Under the pieces are notes generated by a model that searched no databases, had not been told where the DNA came from, and was given only the letters and a program-made list of their open reading frames with translations. Shown piece by piece: positions 13,620 to 21,579 of a DNA stretch of 25,649 nucleotides (position 1 is its first letter; each line of letters opens with the position of its first letter). The position numbers and the translations under genes are program-made. This DNA is from Betaproteobacteria bacterium (lineage in GTDB: Bacteria; Pseudomonadota; Gammaproteobacteria; Burkholderiales; Casimicrobiaceae). The stretch spans positions 1 through 25,649 of the forward strand of contig VBCS01000073.1 in NCBI GenBank assembly GCA_005888955.1, in the 5' to 3' direction.

Positions 13620-14452
13620 GCAAGCTCCCGGTGGCGGGTCAGTACCTGATGCCGTCCCGCAAATGCCCTGGCCAGCCGTTCGGCCAGATAGACGGATCGA
13701 TGCTGGCCGCCGGTGCAGCCGATCGCCACCGTGAGGTAGTTGCGATTGTCGCGCGCATAATCGGGCAACCAGTTTGCAACGAAATCGTGGATGTCCTCGT
13801 ACATCCGCTCGACCTCGGGATAGTTCTGGAGATAGGCAACCACCGGCGAGTCGCGTCCCGTAAGCATGGCGAGCGCGGGTTCGTAGTGCGGATTGGGCAG
13901 GCAGCGCACGTCGAACACGAGGTCGGCGTCGAGCGGAATGCCGTGCTTGTAGCCGAACGATTGGAACAGCAGCGTCAGCTTCGACGAATCGACGCTGGCG
14001 AAATCCTTGATCCAGGAGCGCAGTGCCGCGGCAGACAGGTCGCTGGTATCGAAGCTGTAGGCGAGCGACCGCACGTCGGCGAATACCTTGCGCTCGAACT
14101 CGATCGCTTCGGTGAGTGTGCGCTCGTTTCCGGAGAACGGATGCCGGCGCCGCGTCTCGGAGAAACGCTTGACCAGCGTATCGGTCTTGGCATCGAGATA
14201 CAGGAAACGCACCGTCCAGCCTTCGCCGCGCGCCGCCTCGATCGCTGCGGGCAGACCCGTGAGCCCAGAGCCCGTCTTCGCGTCGAGCGCAACCGCGACA
14301 TGGTCGATGCGGGCGCCCTTGAAGTGCACCAGCAGCCCGGCGAGCTGCGCGAGCGGAAGATTCGAGACGGCGTAATAGCCGCTGTCCTCCAGCGCCGCGA
14401 GTGCGACACTCTTGCCGGAGCCGGAGAGGCCGCCGATCAGCAGAAGGTCCAT
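13616..14452 (-). CDS. rapZ: RNase adapter protein RapZ (nucleotide-binding)
   Basis: RapZ is a 278-residue P-loop protein. In E. coli it binds the small RNA GlmZ, presents it to RNase E and so adjusts glucosamine-6-phosphate synthase. The Walker A motif GGLSGSGKS is at 7-15, RFSETRRRHP is the conserved middle motif, and the C-terminal sensing/RNA-binding domain carries VFDVRCLPNPHY and the GCTGGQHRSVYLAERL signature. The order ptsN-hprK-rapZ is common in betaproteobacteria. Its stop codon is supplied by a REP head; the final residues RHRELA directly precede it. Confidence 0.95.
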   Translation of the reverse strand: MDLLLIGGLSGSGKSVALAALEDSGYYAVSNLPLAQLAGLLVHFKGARIDHVAVALDAKTGSGLTGLPAAIEAARGEGWTVRFLYLDAKTDTLVKRFSETRRRHPFSGNERTLTEAIEFERKVFADVRSLAYSFDTSDLSAAALRSWIKDFASVDSSKLTLLFQSFGYKHGIPLDADLVFDVRCLPNPHYEPALAMLTGRDSPVVAYLQNYPEVERMYEDIHDFVANWLPDYARDNRNYLTVAIGCTGGQHRSVYLAERLARAFAGRHQVLTRHRELA

Positions 14453-14489
14453 GGAGTTCTCGCGGCGGTGGGCATGCGCGCGGATTTTC

Positions 14490-14550
14490 GTAGGGCCGAA
14501 TTCATTCGGCCCTCACTCGACCGCTGCTGTGCGAATGAATTCGCACCTAC
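14490..14550. repeat. REP pair in inverted orientation (BIME-like), second copy
   Basis: A unit with GTAG and core GGCCGAATTCATTCGGCC (14490-14511) is followed after 17 bases by the inverted unit GTGCGAATGAATTCGCAC plus CTAC (14529-14550). Both units are identical, base for base, to those at 2289-2310 and 2334-2355 over 22 bases; only the spacers differ. It lies between hprK and rapZ, which are transcribed on the minus strand. Confidence 0.9.
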
Positions 14551-14581
14551 ACGAACGATCATGGGAACGGACGGATACGGC

Positions 14582-15541
14582 CTATCCGCCGTCCTCCATT
14601 AATTTTTGTTGGCGCTCGATGAACTCCTTGGTGCTGTCGATGCCGCGCTGATTGAGCACGAAGTTGCGCACCGCCGCTTCGACCAGTACGGCAAGATTGC
14701 GGCCCGCCGCCACCGGAATCGTCACCTTCCGGATCGGTACGCCGAGAATCTCCTGATAGGTCGCGTCGACCTGCAGACGATCGAGCTCCGAGAATTGCTC
14801 GTCGCTGTGATCTTCCAGATTGACCATCAACTTGAGCAACTTTCGCGGGCGCACCGCCGTCTCGCCGAAGATGGTGCGGATGTTGAGCACGCCGATGCCG
14901 CGCACCTCGAGGAATTCCTTCAGCACCGTCGGGCAGCGGCCCTCGATAGTGTCCGGAGAAATGCGGTAGAGCTCGACGATGTCATCGGCGACCAGTCCGT
15001 TGCCGCGCGAGATCAGCTCCAGCGCGAGCTCGCTCTTGCCGATCGCGGAAGCGCCGGTGATCAGCACGCCTATTTCCAGCACATCGAGGAGCACCCCGTG
15101 CAGCGTCGTCGATTCCGCCAGCACCCGCGAGAGGTAGAGCCGGATTACGTCGACCACGTGCGGCGAGGGTTGCGGCGAAGTCATCAGGGCGATGTGGTGG
15201 CGGTTGCACTCGTCAAGCAGATGCGCCGGGACATCTTCGCCGTTGGCGACGATGATTGCGGCCAGCTCGGTCGTGAACAGCCTGCCGATCGACGTCGTCA
15301 ACGCGTCTTCCGGCAAGCCGCGGAGGTACGCAGCCTCGGCGGCGCCGATGAGCTGCACACGGAAGGGATGGATGAAATTCATGTGACCGACCTGGCCGAT
15401 GGTCGGTTTGAGCGCGGCTTCGCCGATCAGGACCCGATTGCCGCCCTGCCGACCGGCGAGCCAGTTGAGCCCCAATCGTTGCTGGTTCTCGGCGAACAGC
15501 TTCTCGATGCTGACTTGACGCATCGCGTCGCTCTCGCTCAT
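14582..15541 (-). CDS. hprK: HPr kinase/phosphorylase
   Basis: HprK phosphorylates and dephosphorylates HPr on a serine, linking carbon status to PTS activity. The 319-residue product has the N-terminal HprK domain and a C-terminal kinase domain: HG at 148-149, Walker A GASAIGKS at 163-170, DD at 186-187, and the family signature EVRGIGVLNIRTIFG at 212-226. ATG 15541 is chosen because it overlaps the ptsN stop as ATGA and has GGGAG eight bases upstream; ATG 15523 (MRQVSIEKLF) is a plausible alternative. HPr itself is not encoded in the window. The BIME-like element lies just downstream. Confidence 0.94.
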   Translation of the reverse strand: MSESDAMRQVSIEKLFAENQQRLGLNWLAGRQGGNRVLIGEAALKPTIGQVGHMNFIHPFRVQLIGAAEAAYLRGLPEDALTTSIGRLFTTELAAIIVANGEDVPAHLLDECNRHHIALMTSPQPSPHVVDVIRLYLSRVLAESTTLHGVLLDVLEIGVLITGASAIGKSELALELISRGNGLVADDIVELYRISPDTIEGRCPTVLKEFLEVRGIGVLNIRTIFGETAVRPRKLLKLMVNLEDHSDEQFSELDRLQVDATYQEILGVPIRKVTIPVAAGRNLAVLVEAAVRNFVLNQRGIDSTKEFIERQQKLMEDGG

Positions 15542-15999
15542 GACGCGGGCTCCCAAGTCGAGAACAGGCGATGCAGGCTGTCCGCATCGGTCGCTACGGC
15601 GAGCCGATCACGAAAAGAACGCTCGCTGAACATCTCTGCGAGCTCGGACAAGAGCTGCAGATGTTCTTCGGTCGCGTGCTCGGGAACGAGCAGGACGAAG
15701 ACATGTCCGACCGGCTTGCCGTCGGGAGCGTCGAACGGGATCGGCTGGCGCGGCCGCACGAATGCGCCTAGCGCGTGCGTGAGGCCCTTGATGCGTCCAT
15801 GGGGAATCGCGATGCCCTGGCCGAGGCCTGTCGAGCCGAGCTTTTCTCGCGCGAACAGGCTGTCGAATACGACCGAGCGCGCGATCTGCGCGTGATCTTC
15901 GAAAAGCTGGCCGACCTGCTCGAAAAGCCGCTTCTTGCTCGTGGCCTCGAGGTCGAGCAGGATGTTCGCTTCGGAAAGGAGTTGCGCGATCTGGTTCAC
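15538..15999 (-). CDS. ptsN: PTS IIA-like nitrogen regulatory protein PtsN
   Basis: PtsN (EIIA-Ntr) is a phosphorelay protein of the nitrogen-related PTS that tunes potassium transport, nitrogen and envelope responses without moving sugar. The 153-residue product has a PTS EIIA type-2 fold; the phosphorylated residue is His67 in GIAIPHGRI. VFVLLVPEHATEEHLQLLSELAEMF (seen as LLVPEHATEEHLQLL) is conserved. The start is GTG at 15999 with no clear ribosome site, preceded at once by a GC-rich hairpin, so initiation may be controlled. It overlaps hprK by four bases and sits 54 bases after hpf. Confidence 0.95.
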   Translation of the reverse strand: MNQIAQLLSEANILLDLEATSKKRLFEQVGQLFEDHAQIARSVVFDSLFAREKLGSTGLGQGIAIPHGRIKGLTHALGAFVRPRQPIPFDAPDGKPVGHVFVLLVPEHATEEHLQLLSELAEMFSERSFRDRLAVATDADSLHRLFSTWEPAS

Positions 16000-16005
16000 G
16001 CGGTA

Positions 16006-16029
16006 GGCGGGCGCTGACTAAAGCCCGCC
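16006..16029 (-). promoter_or_regulatory. Hairpin in the ptsN leader
   Basis: GGCGGGC (16006-16012) and GCCCGCC (16023-16029) form a perfect 7-bp all-G/C stem with a ten-base loop. On the minus strand the stem ends six bases before the GTG start of ptsN, where a ribosome site would be. It may restrict initiation, or mark the 3' end of hpf messages. Confidence 0.45.
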
Positions 16030-16045
16030 GGCAAGATGGCGCAGA

Positions 16046-16051
16046 ATTATA
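16046..16051 (-). promoter_or_regulatory. TATAAT -10 element before ptsN
   Basis: On the minus strand this perfect TATAAT lies just before the end of the upstream hpf gene, in the context GCGTATAATTCTGCGC. It would start a transcript near 16039, some 40 bases before ptsN and including the leader hairpin. No -35 match was found. Confidence 0.4.
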
Positions 16052-16053
16052 CG

Positions 16054-16404
16054 CTACTTGCCAGATTTTCTCCGCGCAACGGACGCCGCGACGCGCTTGA
16101 CCGGTACGGCGGCGTGCCGCTGACCGTTGCGCTTCTCCTTGAGCTTGAGCACCTGGCGATCGAGCTTGTCTGCAAGCGCGTCGATCGCCGCGTACATGTC
16201 GGGCTCGACGCATTCGGCATGGATGTCCTTGCCGCGTACGTGCAGATTGGCCGTCACCTGCTGCCTGAGCTTGTCGACCGAGAGCACGACGTTGACGTCG
16301 ATGACGTGGTCGAAGTGACGCGTCAGCCGCACCAGCTTGTTCGTCACGTAGGCGCGGATCGCCGGCGTGATGTCGAGGTGATGGCCGCTCAGGTTCAGAT
16401 TCAT
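16054..16404 (-). CDS. hpf: Ribosome hibernation-promoting factor, short form
   Basis: Hpf binds the 30S decoding channel in stationary phase and lets ribosomes form inactive dimers. The 116-residue product has a single S30AE domain (1-100), opening MNLNLSGHHLDITPAIRAYV (exactly 20 residues shown) with the conserved acidic DMYAAIDALADKLDRQ segment (71-86). There is no C-terminal dimerisation domain, so it is the short form. The basic tail (VKRVAASVARRKSGK) is unusually rich in Arg/Lys. ATG 16404 has a perfect AGGAGG (16410-16415 on the complement) five bases upstream, the best ribosome site in the cluster. The rpoN-hpf-ptsN order is classic. Confidence 0.93.
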   Translation of the reverse strand: MNLNLSGHHLDITPAIRAYVTNKLVRLTRHFDHVIDVNVVLSVDKLRQQVTANLHVRGKDIHAECVEPDMYAAIDALADKLDRQVLKLKEKRNGQRHAAVPVKRVAASVARRKSGK

Positions 16405-16450
16405 CCGGGCCTCCTTTGCGTTGCTCGAAGTGCAGCGCGCGCCCCGCGGA

Positions 16451-17884
16451 TCACACCGCCTTGCGCACGTTGACGGGAGGAATCTGCAGCGCCTCCCGGT
16501 ATTTGGCGATCGTCCGCCGCGCGACAAGGATGCCCTGATCGCCGAGGAGGTCGGCGATGCGGCTGTCGGTCAGCGGCGTTTTGGGATCCTCGGCGCCGAT
16601 CAACTGCTTGATTAGCGCCCGGATGGCGGTCGCGGAAGCCGCGCCGCCGGTGTCGGTTGCTACGTGGCTGCCGAAGAAATACTTGAGCTCGTAGGTGCCG
16701 CGCGGCGTGAGCATGTATTTCTGTGTCGTCACGCGCGAGATCGTCGACTCGTGCAAACCGAGAATTTCGGCGATTTCGCGCAGCACCATCGGCCGCATCG
16801 CCACCTCGCCGTGCTCGAAGAAATGGCGTTGGCGGTCGACGATCGCCTGCGATACGCGCAGGATTGTCTCGAACCTCTGCTGAACGTTGCGGATCAGCCA
16901 TTTCGCTTCCTGCAACTGCGCGGCAAGCTGCTGGTTCGAAGCCTCACGATTGCGAGTGAGGATGTCGGCGTAGATGCGGTTCAGCCGTAGCTTGGGCATC
17001 GCCGCCTCGTTGAGCGCCGCCATCCACCGTCCCCGGAGCTTCCGTACGACCACGTCCGGGATCACATAGTTCGCCTCGGTCTTGGAAAAACCCGCGCCGG
17101 GGCGCGGATTGAGGCTGGTGATCAGCGTGCGCACGCAGCGCAGGCAGGCGTCGTCGGCGTGCAGCAGGCGCTTCAACTTGCCGAAGTCGCGTGCCGCAAG
17201 CAGCGGCAGATGGTGCTGCACGAGCTTGAGCGCATCGCCGCGGTAGGGTGTCGAATCGGGCAGCGCCTTTAGCTGCAATGAGAGGCACTCGGCGGCGTCA
17301 CGGGCGCCGACACCGGCGGGCTCCATGTGCTGCAGGTGCTTGAGCGCGATCGACAGCTCGTCGGCGTCGATTTCGATTTCCTCCGAGAAGAACTCGAGCA
17401 GCTCCTCGAGCGAGGTCTTCAGGTAACCGTCCTCGTCGAGCGCATCGATCAGCGCCGCAACGATCTGGCGATCGCGCAGCGGAAGATTGAGCAGCGCGAG
17501 CTGGGCGTTCAGGTGATCGCGCAGCGAGCTCGTCGCCACTTGCTGCGGCAGGAAGGCCTCGTCATCGTCGTCGCTGCCGCGCGTGGAGGAACCCCAATCG
17601 CGGTCGCCGGCGCTGGCGAGCAGGTCCGCGGCTTCCGGCGCGGCGTCGTCGGCGCCATCGGCCGGCTTGTCGGCCGACGGCGTGGAGACCATCGTCGTAA
17701 ATTCCCGTGGCGGGCCGGCGGACTCCTCGTCCTCGGCTTTTTCCAGCAACGGGTTTTCCTGCAAGAGACGCTCGACCTCGGCGTTGAGTTCGAGCGTGGA
17801 GAGCTGCAGCAGGCGGATCGACTGCTGCAGTTGCGGGGTCAGCGTGAGATGCTGACTAAGCTTGAGCTGTAACGTCGGCTTCAT
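16451..17884 (-). CDS. rpoN: RNA polymerase sigma-54 factor
   Basis: RpoN recognises -24/-12 promoters and needs an activator ATPase to open them. The 477-residue product has the Gln/Leu-rich region I (MKPTLQLKLSQHLTLTPQLQ, 20 residues), an acidic region II (about 55-115, rich in D, E and A), the core-binding domain, the helix-turn-helix (LREIAEILGLHESTISRVT) and the RpoN box ARRTIAKYRE at 455-464. ATG 17884 gives the conserved N-terminus; an upstream in-frame ATG would overlap lptB. It is 13 bases from the end of lptB. It probably controls nitrogen or motility genes elsewhere; no -24/-12 site was seen in this window. Confidence 0.96.
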   Translation of the reverse strand: MKPTLQLKLSQHLTLTPQLQQSIRLLQLSTLELNAEVERLLQENPLLEKAEDEESAGPPREFTTMVSTPSADKPADGADDAAPEAADLLASAGDRDWGSSTRGSDDDDEAFLPQQVATSSLRDHLNAQLALLNLPLRDRQIVAALIDALDEDGYLKTSLEELLEFFSEEIEIDADELSIALKHLQHMEPAGVGARDAAECLSLQLKALPDSTPYRGDALKLVQHHLPLLAARDFGKLKRLLHADDACLRCVRTLITSLNPRPGAGFSKTEANYVIPDVVVRKLRGRWMAALNEAAMPKLRLNRIYADILTRNREASNQQLAAQLQEAKWLIRNVQQRFETILRVSQAIVDRQRHFFEHGEVAMRPMVLREIAEILGLHESTISRVTTQKYMLTPRGTYELKYFFGSHVATDTGGAASATAIRALIKQLIGAEDPKTPLTDSRIADLLGDQGILVARRTIAKYREALQIPPVNVRKAV

Positions 17885-17897
17885 GGCCGAGGGGCGG

Positions 17898-18620
17898 TCA
17901 GAGTCGGAAGTGCTCCCCAAGGTAGACCTTGCGGACGCTTTCATTATAAACAATTTCGTCCGGGGTTCCCGAGGCCAGTACCCGGCCCTCGCTGATGATG
18001 TAGGCGCGGTCGCAAATGCCCAGCGTCTCGCGCACGTTGTGATCGGTGATCATGACCCCGATATCCCTCTCCTTGAGGAACCCGATGATCTTCTGGATGT
18101 CGAGCACAGCGATCGGATCGATGCCGGCGAAGGGCTCGTCGAGCAGGATGAAACGCGGCCGCGTGGCGAGCGCGCGCGCGATCTCGACCCGGCGGCGCTC
18201 CCCCCCCGAAAGGCTGAGCGCGGGGGCCTCGCGCAGGTGCGAGATCGACAGGTCCTCGAGCAGCGCATCGAGGCGATTGGCGATCTCGTCGGTGTCGATG
18301 CCCTGCAGCTCGAGAATCGCCTGCACGTTCTCGCCGACCGTGAGCTTGCGGAAAATCGACGCCTCCTGCGGCAGATACGACAATCCCAGGCGGGCGCGGG
18401 CGTGGATCGGCATGCGCGTCAGATCGTCGCCGTCGAGCTCGATCGTGCCGCCGTCTGCCGCGACCAGGCCGACGATCATGTAGAAGCACGTCGTCTTGCC
18501 GGCGCCGTTCGGGCCGAGGAGCCCGATGACCTCGCCGCTGGCCACCGCGAGCGAGACATCGTGGACGACGATGCGGGACTTGTAGCGCTTGTTCAGCGCG
18601 GCGACCGACAGCGTGCTCAT
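17898..18620 (-). CDS. lptB: LPS export ABC transporter ATP-binding protein LptB
   Basis: LptB is the cytoplasmic ATPase of the LptB2FG complex that pulls LPS from the inner membrane onto the LptC-LptA bridge. The 240-residue product has Walker A GPNGAGKT (36-43), Q-loop LPQEASIF (83-90), signature LSGGE (137-141), Walker B FILLDE with catalytic Glu162 and H-loop His194 (ITDHNVRETL). Length and motifs match the family. ATG 18620 gives the expected N-terminus; the frame continues upstream into lptA but lacks sense. lptF and lptG are not in the window, which is normal because they usually lie elsewhere. Confidence 0.96.
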   Translation of the reverse strand: MSTLSVAALNKRYKSRIVVHDVSLAVASGEVIGLLGPNGAGKTTCFYMIVGLVAADGGTIELDGDDLTRMPIHARARLGLSYLPQEASIFRKLTVGENVQAILELQGIDTDEIANRLDALLEDLSISHLREAPALSLSGGERRRVEIARALATRPRFILLDEPFAGIDPIAVLDIQKIIGFLKERDIGVMITDHNVRETLGICDRAYIISEGRVLASGTPDEIVYNESVRKVYLGEHFRL

Positions 18621-18642
18621 CGCGCCGCGCGTGGTACGGCAA

Positions 18643-19302
18643 TCACTTCGCGGGTTCCGTAGAGAGCGCACCGTCGGGCTTGAGCGGCGCCGGCGGATTG
18701 GGCTTTGCCGGCACAACGGGTGGCTTGCCGTCCTTTCCAGCCTTGTCGTCCTTGGGCTGCGGCTGGAAAACGCCGCGCACGCGCGCGCCCAGCGGCGATT
18801 CGCCTGCAGCGGCGGGCCGGCTGTCCGGGCGGCCCTCCGCCTTGAAGAACTCGGTCTCGGCGTTGTACGAAATATAGTTGCTGCGTATTTCGTCAGTGCC
18901 CTTGCGCAGCAGCGCCCGATCGAACAGCTCGAGGAAACGTTTCTGGCCGTCGTATTCGGCGCGCTGCGCTACGCCTTCGTAGTACTCGTCGACGCTGTCC
19001 CGTTTCTCGCGGAACGTGATCGGGTTGCCATACGCGGTTGCCGATACCGAATTGTCGGGGTTCTGGTGAAAGACGATCTTGTCGGCATGGATCGTCAGCG
19101 TGCCCTGGGTCAAGATCACATTCCCCAGCAGCGTCCCTATCTTGGTCTGGTAGTTCACATCGCCAGAGTCGGCCTGATAGTTGATCGGCTTGTCGCGATC
19201 CGCTTTTTCCGCCCGCGCACACGACGGTTGCAGCACGAGGACGACGACGGCCAGAACGACGGCGGCCATGGCCGGGCGGGCGCGGAAAAGCGGGCGGCTC
19301 AT
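18643..19302 (-). CDS. lptA: LPS transport periplasmic protein LptA
   Basis: LptA forms the beta-jellyroll bridge carrying LPS across the periplasm. The 219-residue product has a signal peptide (about 1-31, ending CARA) and an OstA/LptA domain with DKPINYQADSGDVNYQ, LLGNVILTQGTLTIHADKI and ITFREKRD. From about residue 155 a low-complexity tail rich in Pro, Lys, Ala and Gly follows (PKDDKAGKDGKPPVVPAKPN and onward). That tail is longer than in E. coli LptA (185 residues). It overlaps lptC by four bases (ATGA). Confidence 0.94.
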   Translation of the reverse strand: MSRPLFRARPAMAAVVLAVVVLVLQPSCARAEKADRDKPINYQADSGDVNYQTKIGTLLGNVILTQGTLTIHADKIVFHQNPDNSVSATAYGNPITFREKRDSVDEYYEGVAQRAEYDGQKRFLELFDRALLRKGTDEIRSNYISYNAETEFFKAEGRPDSRPAAAGESPLGARVRGVFQPQPKDDKAGKDGKPPVVPAKPNPPAPLKPDGALSTEPAK

Positions 19303-19919
19303 CGGGAGTTGTTCTGCGGCTGCATTTGTCCGCTAAGGCGCGACTTGAACTTGACCGTCTTGGTCTTGTTGTCGAGCTCCAACCCGGTCGCGTGGATTAC
19401 CCCACGGGGATCGGTGATCGTTACCGGCCGATCGGTGACGATGCGATCCTCCTTCGGGATCACGTGCAGGAAATCGCTGGTCACGGTGATCGGTCCGTCG
19501 GGCTTGCCGGCCGGCGCACCGGGAGCAGCCTCGCGTACGGCCCTGACGTTGCCATCGAAGTACGCGTGCTCGCGATCACCCGTTACCGTCGCCCGATCCG
19601 CAGTGACCTCGAGCCGAGGCTTGCCCGGGTCGGTGAATATGATCTGCGGCGCATCGAATGCGGTCGTGTCGTCATCCGGATAGTGCTGCGCGCGCCTGGC
19701 GACAAGCGCCTGCCGGACAAGACCATCCTTGTCGAGGTTCACGGCCTTGAAATTATCGACGAACACGTCGGGATCGTGGCGGCCCGACCCGTCGAACGTC
19801 GGACCCGCGATGCGCACCTGCGCATTGAGCCAGTAGGTCAAGGCGGCGAGTGCGCCGAGCAGCAATACCGGCGACCAAGTGACGAATCGACCGAGCCAGG
19901 CCTGCGCACGCGATCTCAC
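19299..19919 (-). CDS. lptC: LPS export protein LptC
   Basis: LptC is the bitopic inner-membrane protein that receives LPS from LptB2FG and passes it to LptA. The 206-residue product has one membrane helix near the N-terminus (about 16-33, WSPVLLLGALAALTYWL), then a periplasmic jellyroll with FVDNFKAVNLDKDG and FDAPQIIFTDPGKPRLEVTA (20 residues). The end TGLELDNKTKTVKFKSRLSG is typical of the family. Both ends overlap neighbours by four bases (kdsC upstream, lptA downstream), so the three genes are translationally coupled. Confidence 0.93.
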   Translation of the reverse strand: MRSRAQAWLGRFVTWSPVLLLGALAALTYWLNAQVRIAGPTFDGSGRHDPDVFVDNFKAVNLDKDGLVRQALVARRAQHYPDDDTTAFDAPQIIFTDPGKPRLEVTADRATVTGDREHAYFDGNVRAVREAAPGAPAGKPDGPITVTSDFLHVIPKEDRIVTDRPVTITDPRGVIHATGLELDNKTKTVKFKSRLSGQMQPQNNSR

Positions 19920-20485
19920 AATCGCCTCAGCTTCGGTTTGGCCGCAAGCGCGTCTTGGTCGCCGTAGGCATTGAGCAATTCAGCGAGCTTGCCTTGTGCG
20001 GCGAGGATCAGCTCGGCGAGCTCGCGCACGGCGCCGGCGCCGCCTTCGGCCCGCGTCACGTAGTGCGCGCGTCGCTGCAATGCCTCCGGCGCATGCGGCA
20101 CCGTGGCGGCCAGGCCGCAGCGCACGATCACCGCCAGGTCGGGGAGATCGTCGCCAATGTGCGCGCACTCTTCCGGCTCGAGAGCGAGCTCGGCGCGCAG
20201 TTGCTCCCACGCATCGAGCTTGTTCTCCATGCCCCGGACGTCGCGGGAGATGCCGAGCGTCGCCGCGCGCTTCGCCACCGCGAGCGCGCTGCTGCCGGTG
20301 ATCCAGGCGACGACGATGCCCGAGCGCTCAAGCCACTTCATACCCAGGCCGTCCAGGCACGAGTACGCCTTGAGCTCGCTGCCGTCTTCGGCGACGTAGA
20401 TGCGGCCGTCGGTCAACACGCCGTCGACGTCGCAGGAAAGGAGCCGGACGCGGCGTGCTCGCACGAGGAGATCTGTCGCCGGCAT
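19916..20485 (-). CDS. kdsC: 3-deoxy-D-manno-octulosonate-8-phosphate phosphatase KdsC
   Basis: KdsC removes phosphate from Kdo-8-phosphate to give Kdo, the sugar joining lipid A to core. The 189-residue product is a C0-type HAD phosphatase: the nucleophile motif LLSCDVDGVLTDG has Asp19 and Asp21, motif II is VAWITGSS, and the metal-binding motif is GDDLPDLAV. ATG 20485 gives the normal N-terminus; the frame extends upstream into kdsD without family similarity. It begins seven bases after kdsD, the enzyme two steps earlier in the pathway. Confidence 0.94.
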   Translation of the reverse strand: MPATDLLVRARRVRLLSCDVDGVLTDGRIYVAEDGSELKAYSCLDGLGMKWLERSGIVVAWITGSSALAVAKRAATLGISRDVRGMENKLDAWEQLRAELALEPEECAHIGDDLPDLAVIVRCGLAATVPHAPEALQRRAHYVTRAEGGAGAVRELAELILAAQGKLAELLNAYGDQDALAAKPKLRRL

Positions 20486-20492
20486 TAGCTTG

Positions 20493-21509
20493 CTAGACGA
20501 CCCGGGCGCGGAACAGATCGTGCAAGTGCAATGCACCGACCAGCCGCTCTTCGGCGTCGACGACCAGGAGCTGCGTCACCTTGGGCGAGGTTTCCATCAG
20601 CTCGACGCAATCGATGGCGAGGCGCTCGGGGCCGATGGTGCGCGGCTGGCGAGTCATCAGGCCGGCGACGCGCTCTCTACCAAAGTCGCGGACGCGGGCG
20701 AGGCAGCGGCGCAGATCGCCGTCGGTGAAGATGCCTGCGACACGGTTATCCGCATCGATCACGGCGGTCATGCCCATTCCCTTGCCGCTCATTTCGACGA
20801 CCGCGTCGGCGAGCGTGGCGGCGAGAGGCACCACAGGCACGTCCGCGCCGCTGCGCATGACGTCGCGCACCTGCGTCAGCAGCCGCCGACCGAGCGACCC
20901 GCCGGGATGCGCGCGCGCGAAATCCTCCACCGAAAAGCCGCGCGCATCGAGCAGCGTCAGCGCCAGCGCGTCACCCAGTGCGAGCGCCGCGGTCGTGCTC
21001 GCGGTCGGCGCAAGGCCGAGCGGACAGGCTTCGGCGTCGACGCTCGCGTCGAGATGCACGTCAGCGGCCTGCGCCAGCGACGATTGCTCGTTGCCGGTCA
21101 GCGCGATCAAGCGCGCGCCCTGACGCTTGAGATGCGGCAGCAGCGAGACGAGCTCGTCGGTCTCGCCGGAATTCGATAGCAGCAATACGACGTCGTCGGC
21201 GGTGATCATGCCGAGGTCGCCGTGGCTCGCCTCCGCAGCATGCACGAAGAACGCCGGTGTGCCGGTCGACGCCAGCGTCGCCGCGATCTTGCGCGCGATG
21301 TGCCCGGACTTGCCGATGCCGGTCACGACGACGCGCCCACGGCAGTCGAACAGCGTCCGGGCGGCAGCGAGAAACGGTGCGCCGAGGCGCTCGGAAAGCG
21401 CGGAGATCGCGGCAGCTTCGGTGGCGAGCACGTCGCGGCCGAGCGAAAGCGCGCGCTTCGGCTCGACGCCGCGTGCGGTGGGCGGAGCAGCGGCGATCGT
21501 TGCGGACAT
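20493..21509 (-). CDS. kdsD: D-arabinose-5-phosphate isomerase (KdsD, KpsF/GutQ family)
   Basis: KdsD converts ribulose-5-phosphate to arabinose-5-phosphate, the first committed substrate for Kdo. The 338-residue product has an N-terminal SIS domain (about 48-185) with GIGKSGHIARK and EASHGDLGMI, and the SNSGET sugar-phosphate loop; two CBS domains follow (about 215-335), with VIDADNRVAGIFTDGDLRR in the first. It is the first gene of the minus-strand kdsD-kdsC-lptCAB-rpoN run. A TATACT hexamer (complement of 21517-21522) lies so close to the start that the transcript would have almost no leader; no -35 is visible. Confidence 0.95.
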   Translation of the reverse strand: MSATIAAAPPTARGVEPKRALSLGRDVLATEAAAISALSERLGAPFLAAARTLFDCRGRVVVTGIGKSGHIARKIAATLASTGTPAFFVHAAEASHGDLGMITADDVVLLLSNSGETDELVSLLPHLKRQGARLIALTGNEQSSLAQAADVHLDASVDAEACPLGLAPTASTTAALALGDALALTLLDARGFSVEDFARAHPGGSLGRRLLTQVRDVMRSGADVPVVPLAATLADAVVEMSGKGMGMTAVIDADNRVAGIFTDGDLRRCLARVRDFGRERVAGLMTRQPRTIGPERLAIDCVELMETSPKVTQLLVVDAEERLVGALHLHDLFRARVV

Positions 21510-21579
21510 GCGGGAAAGTATACCGGAACGCGCGCCGGGCCCTGATGGAGGCTCCCCGACGCTATGCTAAATTGAGTCC

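Noticed and set aside
16451..17953. Upstream start for rpoN at 17953
   Set aside because: The extra 23 residues overlap the end of lptB and precede the conserved MKPTLQLKLSQ start.
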